From NCBI GenBank assembly GCA_005406025.1, contig BGZK01002031.1, positions 20,988 through 84,987 of the forward strand: DNA of 64,000 nucleotides, read 5' to 3'. Within the stretch, counting starts at the first letter, position 1. Every line of letters begins with the position of its first letter. The notes under the pieces are model-generated. The model was not told where the DNA came from. It did no database searches and saw nothing but the letters and a program-made list of their open reading frames with translations. The stretch is from Eumeta japonica (taxonomy: Eukaryota > Arthropoda > Insecta > Lepidoptera > Psychidae). Both the position numbers and the translations under genes were made by a program. Below are positions 58,101-63,029 of the stretch, piece after piece.

Positions 58101-61100
58101 AAATTGTGTTGATCTCAGCAGGCTAAGTAACGAATAACCAAACAGAACATTATGGATTATATTTGTCAATCTAAGACCTAGAAAATATATATTTAGAAAA
58201 GTAAAAGCGGCATATGTCGCAAATGTGAGAACTCTCTCAAAAGTTTTTGAAATTACTAATCTTCAGGATTCTAAAAACTCTGGGACAGCTTTAGGAAATA
58301 TTATAGGACCCAAGAGATCAAAGTCCTTACGACTTACCTCTTTAAGGCATGATGGAATATTCCGAAACCAAACTAAATACGAGCGGGTACCATCGCCACG
58401 AACAAAAATGTCCGTATTAACTCGCAAACTTATTACATCTAACCGCGAAAACAAGGTCAAAGGGACTCTAACAGATTCTGAATCCCTACGTATTGTGTCA
58501 TTATTTAGATATCATAGATTCAAGGGAGAACCTAGATCTGTTACTACCAAATTAAACAGCAAAGGATCTAAAGGGTTGCCTTATTGTAGGTGTACCCGTC
58601 ACAAAATTATGTTATAGAAAAAATTGAAATTCCATTCAGATACTTTTAAAAGAGATTAATATAAAATAGGCATTTATTTTTCTCTAACTACAGATAGAAT
58701 AACATCACTTCGGTGCTTTTAAATGCATTCTGCATGTTATTATCAACTCTAACAATAATTTTACGAGTGTGCGAAGAGGCATGGAGAAGGCACAAATGAC
58801 ATGTATTGTCGCTTCGCATCCGAAGCGACTACCAAATTCGGATTACTGGAACTGAAGGGAATTCATGATTTCACCCTTTACGCGGCGACAGTACACTCCG
58901 CTCGGTAATTTTCGTAGAATTTTCCTTACGGCGATGTGTTTAGTGGTTCCCTATATTTTAAATAGTGCGCACAAGGAAGCTCGACATACAACGGTTGATG
59001 ATGGGACAGATTCAACTGAACCCTAAATAAAAAGATAACAAGCCTGATGATAGTTTCGAGCAGACGTGCGCAGTTGTCATCCATTGTAGGAAGTAAGACA
59101 TTTTTTGAGTTTAAATGATAATTGTGCATACAAAGTGTGGAGGATTGATGAAAGAGATAAACGATGAGTACGCACAGGATGATTATCTTTAGTATATGAG
59201 AGAGTTGCATCGCAATAATGTACCACATATATAAATTATTTGGTGAAAATATTCAGCGATTCGGTTATATTAAACAGCTACGCTGTTTACGATTGTTAAT
59301 TTAAATTTTACAGTTGTTTTTATAATATAATTTGTTAAAAAAGTGACATTGTAAATGGTATTTCATAGAAATAACTAACTAAAGTTACTGGTATGCAACG
59401 ACGCCTGTAAAAAATTATTACCTACTGATGATAATCATACTATTAGCTTCGGTAATGAAAAATTTGTCTGCAAACTTTAGTAAAATAATTCTGTAGCAAA
59501 ATAATTCGGACTTGTGATATATTTCTGTTTATAAATCAGATTAAATAAGATGATTTACACAATGTTCTACTAGCTTATCGTTTCATAAAATATTTTAAAA
59601 GAAAACTTGTATAGTTCATAACGCAGTTTGTGAGAATTTGTCAAACACGTGAAAGAAATTACAATTACGTTATACACACTAAGTTTAATGACACGCATTA
59701 AAAACACATCTTTTCCGACATAAAAGTTCTCACATTAGTTGGTTAAACGGCGACTAGAGACATTACACCATAATAGAGAGGCAATTTCGAGTTCATTACA
59801 TGGCACTATGTAATAGGAGTTATTTAGCAATTTAAATATTTATAGCGCTTAAATTCCATTTTCCTCTTTGTCATTTGTAATTTATACATTTTTCACCTTA
59901 GCATTGTATATTATCACACGAAAAATTCACCAATAAGACGGGTATTGTTTTTGATAGATTACTTGTAATAATTATTACATTAATACAAAACGCTGTGCAC
60001 TTCGTTCTCAATTATTAATACGGCAAGATATTACCTAAATGTATATATAATTATAATATATTAACGAAATATAAATCCTGTTGTATATTCTTGAATCATG
60101 TTTTTTTTAATACAGTTAGACTACTACAGGCAGCTACTTTGGACTTCAAATGATTAGTGATAAATTCATAAAAATAATGATATTTTTCATGTGTTATGTT
60201 CCATGAAATATTTTGAATTTTGTTTTCTAACCAAATGCAAAAATGTTATATGAATATTGAAGTTTTATCTATGCCTCGAGGTAGATTGACAAAGATTTAT
60301 ATTATATTCATAACTTGAAACTAAACTTTTTCATAAATTAAAGACCCTTCTTAAGACCTAATTTTTCACGTATCGATTAAGATCCATGAGTTACTTCTTA
60401 ATACATATTTCATGTTCTATAAGATATCAGACACGAACAAACGATGAAACACCCAAATCTAAAAATAAACTATATTAAAAATAGTGAACAGGAAAATAGT
60501 CTGCACTTTTTTCTTTATTTCTTTGTCCTGGCTATGGTTTCGTTTACGGTTCTATTAGTACTGTGTAGTGTAACATCGAAGTGTACACATCTATTTACGC
60601 TGAAAAAAATATTTCTAACCAAGTTCGAATTTGGCTTGGTTAAATATATTTTGTTGTAATAATTGAATAATTCGTTGTATTAAGAAATAATATGTGTGAT
60701 TTAACCAATCAGATCAATCGGACCAATATACAGGTTGGTTAAGACAAACAAAATATTGATTCGCTCAAAATCAACAATGCAAATTCATTATGTTATTCAA
60801 ACTTATGGTTGGAATGACCAATTTTTTTTTTCAGTGTAAACCATGATTGATGATATGATATCAACAACAGATCAATTTAATACAAGATCTATTTTTGTTG
60901 CTTGTACATAAACATATAAGTACTATACAGATATTTACAGATCTATACTTGTGTCGTTTCATTTACGAATTTTTATCAGTGTTTTTAAGATAAAAAAATT
61001 TCAATGATCAAATACGAAAGGACCAATTTAAAATTTTTCCATACCATTTCCATTTTCTTTAAATCTCATTACTATTTTCATATTATATGCAATAATATAA

Positions 61101-63003
61101 GAAATTATATTCATATTGAAAAATTGTATTAGGTATCGTTAATTATATTGAAACACGAATTTCTCAATCAACCAACCAAACACAAGTTAGGTTCCCATAA
61201 TAAATTGATGTTTGGTTTCGTAACTTTAATAATGACTGTTGCCATACGATACCACGTCTTCATAAATCACAAAATTTATATCAAAATAAATCTGAAGCCA
61301 AGGATAGCAACCAGAGCTTTTTCTATACTTCAAAGTTTACATTTAACTGAACAACTAAAAGTAACAGATAAATCTAGCTCTCTTTCAATTATACAAAACC
61401 ATATTACCAATGCTATAGTATATTTTTCAAAATTGTCAAAGCAATGCTATCGAAGGTCTACCAGATGCCGTTGATTATCCATAGGTATATAAAATAACCT
61501 TACCTAAAGGCAGCGGCCTGGCAGTCGGGTTCCTCGCGGCACCAGCCCTGGCACTCGTACAGCGAGAGGTTGCGCACCGTGTAGTACGCCGTCCCGCTGA
61601 AGTCCACGTCCGTCAGCTTCTCGAAGGCGATCCGGCCTGCAAAGACCGACCACGACTGCATTAGATCGCACCGTGTTAAAATGATATATAAGTGGTATCT
61701 ATTATGTACACTGTTAAATCAGCAATTTTATTAACCAATCAGCTCGTGTCAATCGTTATTTGTTATCAAATTACACGCTTAAAGACAAAGAAGGATGAAC
61801 AGGGCATGATACTACTGACAAAATACAAACTTCAAATTGAATACCTTAATAATAATCTCATTATCAAACTTAGTCATTAAACCTACAATGAAAAAACCTG
61901 TGCTATGAGTTCTTCACACGCCAGTTTTTTTGATGATGACATAATATTCAGGCATTAAACGTCCACTGCTGAACACAAGCTCATTCCCCCTACATTTCCA
62001 CAATGGACCACCTTGGGCCACTTGCCGCTAACAATGGCTCGCGACAAGGAGGAGGCGGTCCCACACTGCAACTTCCAGTCCGTGAGCGCCACTCGAGAAT
62101 CTTCTTCCTCAGCGGTTATTGACTCTACGACCGGTATGGCCCACTTGCAACTTGCTAATCCTGTGAGCTTTATCAGTCGGTCTCATCTTCTGCGGGTTTC
62201 CACGTTTTGGATCTTTTTCACAAAGAGACTTGAAGCATAGCTCGTTATACCGTTCGTTGAGCGACTCAGAATTTGTTTACAGGACCAATAATAAAAGTGC
62301 GCATCTGGCATCAATATATTATCAATGGCAATATATACCTACTTTCGTGTCTAGATAGTACTCAGATAAACCGATAACCGGATAAATCCAAGTAGACATA
62401 TTCATCAACATATTGTTCATTACTGAAGTTGATATGAAAGATTGATTTGCTGCGTTGAAGAATTTCAGAGATAGGACATCTCGCTATTTCGCACGCCCGT
62501 GCAATCTGTTTCGTAGTCTGATTCTGTACTCGTTACATAGTGACATTATTGTACAAACATCTCAGTAATTCGACATATTTCACATGGCGATAGTAAATCT
62601 GGTTCTGTCGAAGAACTATTTTTAATTTTCTGATTCACACCCAAAAGTGACCCCATATTAAAAATCCATTTAATTATGTTACACGTCGGTGCTTGGACCA
62701 CAGAAATTGATAACTTTATCAACTTTTCAACCTAATCGGTCCAGTAAATTTGGACTAAATTATCTGTGACACGTGGACGGACGGACATACGAGTGATCAT
62801 ATAAGGTTTTCGATTTAGCTTTTATTTGTGCTATGAACCGTATCGACGAATTGTTGACTTGAAAAAACAATGAAAATATAAGCCTTCAAAACCAGACGGC
62901 ACCGGTAACAATGAACAACTGTGTAATCACCAAGAACGTGCGCCGCGTGCAACAACTGCAGCAGCAGTGCCAGCCGCGCCGAGCGCAGCGCCGTGCCCCG
63001 CAT
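10037..63003 (-). CDS. PAN/Apple + zona pellucida domain transmembrane protein, 15 coding exons, 703 aa
   Basis: Reconstructed from the minus strand with consistent phases; coding total is 2112 nt including stop. Order: signal peptide (1-25); three PAN/Apple modules (about 26-115, 118-201, 205-316) with paired Cys (53/57/63/83; 148/152/160/172; 248/252/260/276); Gly/Gln-rich linker (317-360); ZP-N with C365, C393, C414, C447; ZP-C with C520, C539, C575, C580, C584, C589; furin-type RRKR at 601-604; transmembrane helix about 669-692; 11-residue cytosolic tail. Such proteins are secreted to the apical surface, cleaved, and polymerise through the ZP module, linking epidermal or sensory-cell membrane to cuticle. 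PAN plus ZP is the architecture of Drosophila NompA, Trynity, Neyo, Nyobe and Morpheyus. NompA is roughly twice as long, so one of the shorter members is likelier; orthology is not settled. Upstream non-coding exon(s) must lie beyond 63021. Confidence 0.93.
10448..10649 (-). CDS. ZP/PAN gene coding exon 14: end of ZP-C and furin site
   Basis: Phase 0 in, phase 1 out (g|gtaagc). Begins AVCEWGRES with the last ZP-C cysteine, then GRRKRSLPRK (consensus furin cleavage site), then an acidic, Ser/Thr-rich juxtamembrane stalk. Confidence 0.92.
10650..11688 (-). other. ZP/PAN gene intron 13
   Basis: AT-rich; contains the hairpin at 11111-11142. A 3' portion near 11050-11200 has slightly higher complexity but no coding signal. 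Confidence 0.7.
11111..11142. repeat. perfect 15-bp inverted repeat, 2-nt loop
   Basis: Arms aagataaagtactct / agagtactttatctt pair perfectly around 'tt'. Located in intron 13. No function known; possibly a small fold-back remnant. Confidence 0.8.
11689..11833 (-). CDS. ZP/PAN gene coding exon 13: ZP-C core
   Basis: Phase 2 in, phase 0 out (donor gtaagt). Encodes CPLDPTIFPAF ... VYEAFRFTES, then FQCNVKYCLGPCEP, the hallmark ZP-C cysteine cluster. Confidence 0.93.
11925..12006 (-). CDS. ZP/PAN gene coding exon 12: ZP-C
   Basis: Acceptor tttttttcag; 82 nt, phase 1 in, phase 2 out (gg|gttagt). Encodes PYGIFARSCVAMAKDSK ... QIIDDE, completing the 'DDEGCPLDP' motif with exon 13 across a 91-bp intron. 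Confidence 0.92.
12007..12615 (-). other. ZP/PAN gene intron 11
   Basis: 609 bp. The block 12180-12290 (minus strand reads ATGGGGATTAAGGGTTACTT...) is more GC-rich and open in several frames. It does not fit the ZP reading frame between exons 11 and 12 and may be an interspersed-repeat fragment. Confidence 0.5.
12616..12755 (-). CDS. ZP/PAN gene coding exon 11: ZP-N/ZP-C linker and start of ZP-C
   Basis: 140 nt, phase 2 in, phase 1 out (a|gtaaga). Encodes DPEMISITAAPEAPPPRIRI (Pro-rich interdomain linker), then the first ZP-C strand VRIGDRLTFRIEIPED. Confidence 0.92.
12756..14018 (-). other. ZP/PAN gene intron 10 with a GC-rich block
   Basis: 1263 bp. The half near exon 11 is AT-rich and featureless. 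The part at about 13500-13850 is clearly more GC-rich, with open frames on both strands but no splice-consistent exon; a conserved regulatory element is the best guess. Confidence 0.5.
14019..14152 (-). CDS. ZP/PAN gene coding exon 10: ZP-N
   Basis: 134 nt, phase 0 in, phase 2 out (ag|gtatgc). Encodes TGVYSNTVVLQHHSVVMTKA then DKIYKVKC, the conserved ZP-N end containing C447. Confidence 0.93.
14153..14707 (-). other. ZP/PAN gene intron 9
   Basis: 555-bp AT-rich intron; nothing recognised. Confidence 0.75.
14708..14883 (-). CDS. ZP/PAN gene coding exon 9: start of ZP domain
   Basis: 176 nt, phase 1 in, phase 0 out (gtc|gtaagc). Encodes SVHCKDTRIAVQVRTNKPFN ... SETCNIDVVNSDLF ... GQDCNTQSV, with the first three ZP-N cysteines and the 'F.G.IYA' strand. 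Confidence 0.94.
14884..15628 (-). other. ZP/PAN gene intron 8
   Basis: 745-bp AT-rich intron without recognisable features. Confidence 0.75.
15629..15760 (-). CDS. ZP/PAN gene coding exon 8: linker between PAN and ZP
   Basis: 132 nt, phase 1 in, phase 1 out (g|gtaagt). Encodes a flexible PPSGALGGGGELPVTIDHQQ segment with an N-glycosylation sequon (NLT), then CDKTGTCYD. Locally much more GC-rich than its flanks. It has no ATG-initiated ORF and was found by phase continuity with exons 7 and 9. Confidence 0.88.
16970..17260. promoter_or_regulatory. GC/CpG-rich island in intron 7
   Basis: A block rich in CpG and CGG/CGC runs (17100-17230 especially) keeps open frames on both strands (up to 178 codons +, 116 codons -). 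That reflects absence of AT-rich stop codons, not coding: the translations are Arg/Ala/Pro-rich low complexity and no splice-consistent exon emerges. Could be an enhancer, an alternative promoter, or a GC-rich 5' exon of an unknown transcript. Confidence 0.35.
18330..18550. promoter_or_regulatory. GC-rich block in intron 7
   Basis: Elevated GC with open frames on both strands but no recognisable protein. Candidate cis-regulatory element by composition only. Confidence 0.25.
18960..19085. repeat. short lepidopteran-type SINE/LINE fragment
   Basis: The word series 'gatcgtaccatgtggaaatc', 'tagtctctacctaccc' and 'aaataggcgtgagtttat' resembles a widespread decayed interspersed repeat tail in moth genomes. 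Family name not assigned. Confidence 0.35.
19161..19635 (+). mobile_element. ~475-bp interspersed element, copy A (inverted partner at 56252-56719)
   Basis: Starts ttgacgtgacaacgtctt and ends in cgtataccgactttacaggc plus an A/T tail. Nearly identical, in reverse orientation, to 56252-56719; visible differences are a few small indels such as an extra 'gaga' near 19250 and an extra 'gc' near 19315. ACGTGACAACG at the left end recurs inverted at about 19581-19591, so the element has internal terminal-inverted-repeat character. No ORF; a non-autonomous (MITE-like) element is the best description. Confidence 0.8.
20133..20140 (+). promoter_or_regulatory. TATA box of candidate 49-aa gene
   Basis: TATAAAAA, 78 bp upstream of the ATG at 20218. 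A start site about 30 bp downstream would fall near 20163, leaving a 5' UTR of roughly 55 nt. Confidence 0.45.
20218..20250 (+). CDS. candidate 49-aa gene, exon 1
   Basis: Eleven codons from the ATG to a consensus donor GTAAGT (20251-20256). Purine at -3 of the ATG. Confidence 0.5.
20218..24124 (+). CDS. candidate nested two-exon gene for a 49-aa basic protein
   Basis: Exon 1 (20218-20250) is ATG in context CAAAATG encoding MSDYPIMATPR, ending at a perfect donor AGG|GTAAGT. Exon 2 (24008-24124) follows a pyrimidine-rich tract and catacag, stays in phase 0, encodes AGFMGYSLKN, then ANERFALLTNFRKTVN, and ends HRNRAN with TAA at 24122-24124. A TATA box lies upstream and AATAAA downstream. The predicted protein has 49 residues, is basic (Arg/Lys-rich C-terminal half), and has no signal peptide or membrane segment. 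I do not recognise a family. It lies inside intron 7 of the ZP/PAN gene on the opposite strand. Other exons between the two are possible. It is shorter than usual gene-finder limits, so could be missed in annotation; it could also be a chance combination. Confidence 0.5.
20641..21000. promoter_or_regulatory. complex, higher-GC block inside the candidate small gene's intron
   Basis: Contains an 83-codon open frame (20743-20994, +) and, within it, a splice-bounded 70-nt segment (acceptor ttacag at 20810, donor gtgagc at 20881). Including that segment would shift the small gene's frame, so it is not called as an exon. A conserved non-coding element or cryptic exon are the alternatives. Confidence 0.25.
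23580..23760 (-). repeat. decayed retroelement 3' fragment
   Basis: Reads 'atccgcggctccacccgcat', then 'ggatgggattttaatccgtt' and 'gcctctacgttccgaaaaga', a word set common to RTE-like LINE remnants in lepidopteran DNA. No intact coding sequence. Confidence 0.4.
24008..24124 (+). CDS. candidate 49-aa gene, exon 2
   Basis: Acceptor tttcatacag ending at 24007; 38 codons plus TAA. Codon choice is mixed, not just AT-rich background. Confidence 0.5.
   Translation, partial: AGFMGYSLKNPRLANERFALLTNFRKTVNVAVHRNRAN
24251..24256 (+). terminator. possible poly(A) signal of the 49-aa gene
   Basis: AATAAA 126 bp after the TAA. Such hexamers are common in AT-rich DNA, so this is supportive only. Confidence 0.35.
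24690..25010. promoter_or_regulatory. GC-rich island with (GCC)n in intron 7
   Basis: Run of CGCCGC triplets at 24829-24847 and dense CpG from 24690 to 24900 in otherwise AT-rich intron. The small minus ORFs here (24787, 24812) translate to Ala/Arg low complexity. Candidate promoter or enhancer. Confidence 0.3.
27661..27684. repeat. perfect 10-bp hairpin, TTAT loop
   Basis: ggttgctacc / ggtagcaacc around ttat. Confidence 0.75.
28140..28560. promoter_or_regulatory. GC-rich island in intron 7 with a 59-codon ORF
   Basis: CpG-rich between 28160 and 28420. An ATG at 28488 (context cggaATGG, +) opens 59 codons (MELLKPRPRSPVAV...) to a TGA at 28665-28667. No homology recognised and no splice sites found. 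More likely a regulatory or promoter region than a gene. Confidence 0.25.
29340..29400. repeat. short interspersed-repeat tail
   Basis: Contains 'gcagggttccgtacccacga', a phrase repeated in many decayed lepidopteran insertions; related wording appears at 35500-35585. Confidence 0.35.
29722..29946 (-). CDS. possible first coding exon or small ORF, 74 codons
   Basis: Starts MISTNSQFGARPSITAGSGG and continues through a Gln/Asn-rich segment (NQNKTQANNQLSMES) into Ala/Arg/Gly low complexity, ending with TGA. Upstream on the minus strand is a CpG-rich block (29960-30050) of promoter character with a short uORF (start near 30020). The N-terminal half has ordinary protein-like composition, unlike typical shadow ORFs here. 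No donor of good quality was found before the stop (only g|gtgggc). Function unknown; may be chance within a GC island. Confidence 0.2.
   Translation of the reverse strand: MISTNSQFGARPSITAGSGGGDVNQNKTQANNQLSMESIDIDSAVAQARGAAVGRANGTGGPARARAARSFKLP
31487..31550. repeat. perfect 30-bp inverted repeat, 4-nt loop
   Basis: The arm 31487-31516 (starts gtccttatgcag) is the exact reverse complement of 31521-31550, with loop tccg at 31517-31520. A (TA)n tract (31455-31473) lies just upstream. No mismatch in 30 pairs, unlike an ordinary microRNA precursor. Confidence 0.9.
33319..33678 (-). other. 119-codon hydrophobic ORF, unrecognised
   Basis: Minus-strand ORF with several hydrophobic stretches (TFLCLGVLFYLHLI; FFTFIASYIFIGLTFI). 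AT-rich DNA yields Phe/Ile/Leu/Tyr-rich chance ORFs, and no splice sites or family motifs support this one. Listed because of its length; it overlaps no repeat I recognise. Confidence 0.12.
33690..34170. promoter_or_regulatory. higher-GC block in intron 7
   Basis: Open frames on both strands (33713 +, 33997 -) without recognisable product; composition contrasts with flanks. Candidate conserved regulatory element. Confidence 0.25.
35500..35600. repeat. short interspersed-repeat tail
   Basis: 'tagggttctgtacatttgat' followed by 'ttatatctgtctgtccagtg', the usual tail wording of decayed lepidopteran repeats. Confidence 0.4.
36280..36735. promoter_or_regulatory. higher-GC block downstream of the candidate alternative exon
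   Basis: Complex, mid-GC sequence with a 103-codon plus-strand ORF (36336-36647) that looks random. May be 3' flank of the coding-like block at 36759-37027 or a regulatory element. Confidence 0.25.
36759..37027 (-). CDS. coding-like block, possible alternative terminal exon of the ZP/PAN gene
   Basis: On the minus strand an acceptor (tgtatttag at 37028-37036) opens 89 codons: ENWLSNAVSLRLSVALFMVY, then YVPPFLYKEKNSSYSF and a soluble charged C-terminus ending SHNASFY, stop TGA at 36759-36761, with AATAAA (36736-36741) only 17 nt further. Codon choice is balanced (many C/G-ending codons), unlike background ORFs. The exon would be entered in phase 1, the phase in which ZP exon 7 ends, so splicing exon 7 to it would yield a PAN-only protein lacking ZP and membrane anchor. 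Alternatives: last exon of another minus-strand gene, or a decayed gene fragment. No family recognised. Confidence 0.3.
37735..37960 (-). CDS. ZP/PAN gene coding exon 7: PAN module 3
   Basis: 226 nt, phase 0 in, phase 1 out. Encodes SESACRLACEIESEFLCRSF ... YNCRLYHLDHHTLPDG ... GRYFENFCE: the Cys pattern and 'CRSF..YNC.L' core of a PAN/Apple fold. Confidence 0.93.
37961..38463 (-). other. ZP/PAN gene intron 6
   Basis: 503-bp AT-rich intron, nothing recognised. Confidence 0.75.
38464..38592 (-). CDS. ZP/PAN gene coding exon 6: PAN 2/3 junction
   Basis: 129 nt, phase 0 both ends (donor cag|gtcaac is weak apart from GT). Encodes NLCLKAAQACKAQRVFTAPR ... YTDKELQ. Continuity of 'YFE|NLCLK' upstream and 'ELQ|VTSES' downstream supports both junctions. 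Confidence 0.9.
38593..39525 (-). other. ZP/PAN gene intron 5
   Basis: 933-bp AT-rich intron without recognisable features. Confidence 0.75.
39526..39654 (-). CDS. ZP/PAN gene coding exon 5: second half of PAN module 2
   Basis: 129 nt, phase 0 both ends. Encodes KRYACRSAEYEYGSMRCALS ... DTPGTDYFE. The acceptor (gagacag) lacks a strong adjacent pyrimidine tract, but it gives exact continuity 'CLNE|KRYACRSAEY' typical of PAN domains. Confidence 0.9.
39655..40484 (-). other. ZP/PAN gene intron 4
   Basis: 830 bp; contains the 13-bp palindrome at 39998-40024, otherwise featureless. Confidence 0.7.
39998..40024. repeat. perfect 13-bp palindrome, 1-nt spacer
   Basis: ttaaatcgcagtt c aactgcgatttaa. 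Confidence 0.8.
40485..40652 (-). CDS. ZP/PAN gene coding exon 4: end of PAN 1 and start of PAN 2
   Basis: 168 nt, phase 0 both ends (donor gag|gtaaga). Encodes RSVNTYYMVKLQ, then ENVCLRPWAFERVPGKALRG ... TKEACLAACLNE, the canonical PAN opening with its C..C pair. Confidence 0.93.
42556..42682. repeat. cluster of three hairpins
   Basis: Hairpin A: 13-bp perfect arms 42556-42568 / 42576-42588. Hairpin B: 21-bp arms 42583-42603 / 42611-42631 with one mismatch, loop ttctcat; it shares six bases with A, so the two compete. Hairpin C: 17-bp perfect arms 42641-42657 / 42666-42682, loop tcatctgc. Confidence 0.85.
42880..43130. promoter_or_regulatory. higher-GC block in intron 3
   Basis: Compositionally distinct; the minus-strand ORF at 42908-43099 shows no recognisable motif. 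Candidate cis-regulatory element. Confidence 0.25.
43935..44025 (-). CDS. ZP/PAN gene coding exon 3: PAN module 1, second part
   Basis: 91 nt, phase 2 in, phase 0 out (cag|gtgagc). Encodes FVLNPLTPVQETRCLLQNDT then QANNPMATPQ. Confidence 0.92.
44998..45061. repeat. 23-bp inverted repeat, one mismatch
   Basis: Arms 44998-45020 and 45039-45061 (aaacttctttattggcttg... / ...caagccaatgaagaagttt), 18-nt loop. Confidence 0.85.
45504..45573. repeat. tandem repeat of a 14-bp unit (gagttgagaaagtt)
   Basis: Five units, the third and fifth imperfect. A GA-rich tract with loosely repeated words continues to about 45720 and ends in 'agccgcgggcaaaagttagt' (45762-45781), the usual lepidopteran retroelement tail. 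Confidence 0.8.
47250..47560. promoter_or_regulatory. GC-rich island in intron 2
   Basis: CpG-dense core at 47275-47460. The 65-codon plus ORF here is Ser/Arg/Ala low complexity and not called. Candidate enhancer or promoter. Confidence 0.3.
48290..48385. repeat. short interspersed-repeat tail
   Basis: 'gtgacacgtgggtcggcagg' and 'cagcagaaccctaaaaaaaa', matching the wording of tails at 49195-49330 and 62690-62815. Confidence 0.35.
50296..50349. repeat. imperfect hairpin
   Basis: cgataacggttcccag (50303-50318) pairs with ctgggaacattatcg (50327-50341) with one bulge; flanks atttat/ataaat extend the stem. Confidence 0.6.
50440..50690. promoter_or_regulatory. GC-rich island in intron 2
   Basis: CpG-rich core 50530-50640 in AT-rich DNA, no coding signal. 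Candidate enhancer. Confidence 0.3.
51560..51870. promoter_or_regulatory. GC-rich block in intron 2
   Basis: Elevated GC and CpG, no coding signal. Candidate enhancer. Confidence 0.28.
52124..52162. repeat. perfect 17-bp inverted repeat, 5-nt loop
   Basis: aaacgaaaaaatacgag / ctcgtattttttcgttt around cggga. Confidence 0.85.
53151..53280. mobile_element. small MITE-like element with 18-bp terminal inverted repeats
   Basis: gatcccctagtccacaat (53151-53168) and its reverse complement (53263-53280) with one mismatch enclose 94 bp of AT-rich DNA without ORF. Size and ends fit a miniature inverted-repeat element; no target-site duplication was confirmed. Confidence 0.5.
55082..55131. repeat. perfect 22-bp inverted repeat, 6-nt loop
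   Basis: Arms 55082-55103 and 55110-55131 (aatgtaactctatatttt... / ...aaaatatagagttacatt), loop tttttg. Confidence 0.88.
55480..56210. promoter_or_regulatory. long higher-GC block in intron 2
   Basis: About 700 bp of mid-GC complex sequence directly beside element copy B. Open frames on both strands (55902-56129 -, 55984-56274 +) carry no recognisable motif. The longest contrast region in this intron; candidate regulatory module. Confidence 0.3.
56252..56719 (-). mobile_element. ~468-bp interspersed element, copy B (inverted partner of 19161-19635)
   Basis: Reverse-complement copy of the element at 19161-19635, nearly identical through its full length, ending at cacgtcaa (56712-56719). Non-coding. 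High identity suggests recent mobility or gene conversion. Confidence 0.8.
57100..58950. other. unexplained higher-complexity block with a 130-codon ORF
   Basis: Sequence texture differs from the AT-rich flanks for nearly 2 kb. The plus strand has open segments (57102-57287; 58225-58617). The latter's translation is Lys/Arg/Ser-rich (MRTLSKVFEITNLQDSKNS...) with no motif I know, and the minus strand is also partly open. Most likely a decayed mobile element or gene fragment interrupted by stops. No terminal repeats were identified. Confidence 0.25.
61504..61636 (-). CDS. ZP/PAN gene coding exon 2: PAN module 1, first part
   Basis: 133 nt, phase 1 in, phase 2 out (ag|gtaagg). Encodes RIAFEKLTDVDFSGTAYYTV then NLSLYECQGWCREEPDCQ and AAAF. 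No ATG-initiated ORF exists here; found by domain recognition and phase. Confidence 0.92.
61925..62240. repeat. decayed lepidopteran LINE-type fragment
   Basis: Opens with 'aaacgtccactgctgaacac' and continues in GC-richer text (ccaccttgggccacttgc...), a signature of a very common moth interspersed repeat ('...cgtccactgctggaca...' family). The plus ORF at 62013-62240 belongs to it. Confidence 0.5.
62690..62815. repeat. short interspersed-repeat tail
   Basis: 'gtgacacgtggacggacgga' and 'catacgagtgatcatataag', standard tail phrases of decayed lepidopteran insertions; related to 48290 and 49195. Confidence 0.4.
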
Positions 63004-63021
63004 TCCGCCACCGAGCTCTGC
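62931..63021 (-). CDS. ZP/PAN gene coding exon 1: start codon and signal peptide
   Basis: Exon bounded by acceptor gtgtgcag (plus 63022-63029) and donor g|gtgatt. ATG at 63001-63003 (context gcggaATGC), with 18 nt of 5' UTR in this exon (63004-63021). Encodes MRGTALRSARLALLLQLLHA then AHVLG: basic n-region, Leu-rich core, small residues at the cleavage site. The upstream acceptor means the promoter and a non-coding exon lie further out. Confidence 0.88.
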
Positions 63022-63029
63022 CTGCACAC

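Larger units (their letters stand above)
44026..61503 (-). other. ZP/PAN gene intron 2 (17,478 bp)
   Basis: Phase-2 intron within PAN module 1. Contains several GC-rich islands, fold-backs, the inverted partner element (56252-56719), an unexplained higher-complexity block (57100-58950) and scattered repeat tails. Remaining stretches (for example 45800-47200, 47900-49400, 52500-55400, 59000-61400) are AT-rich with no supportable gene. Confidence 0.8.
61637..62930 (-). other. ZP/PAN gene intron 1
   Basis: 1294 bp, mostly repeat remnants (see 61925-62240 and 62690-62815); no coding signal. Confidence 0.7.
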
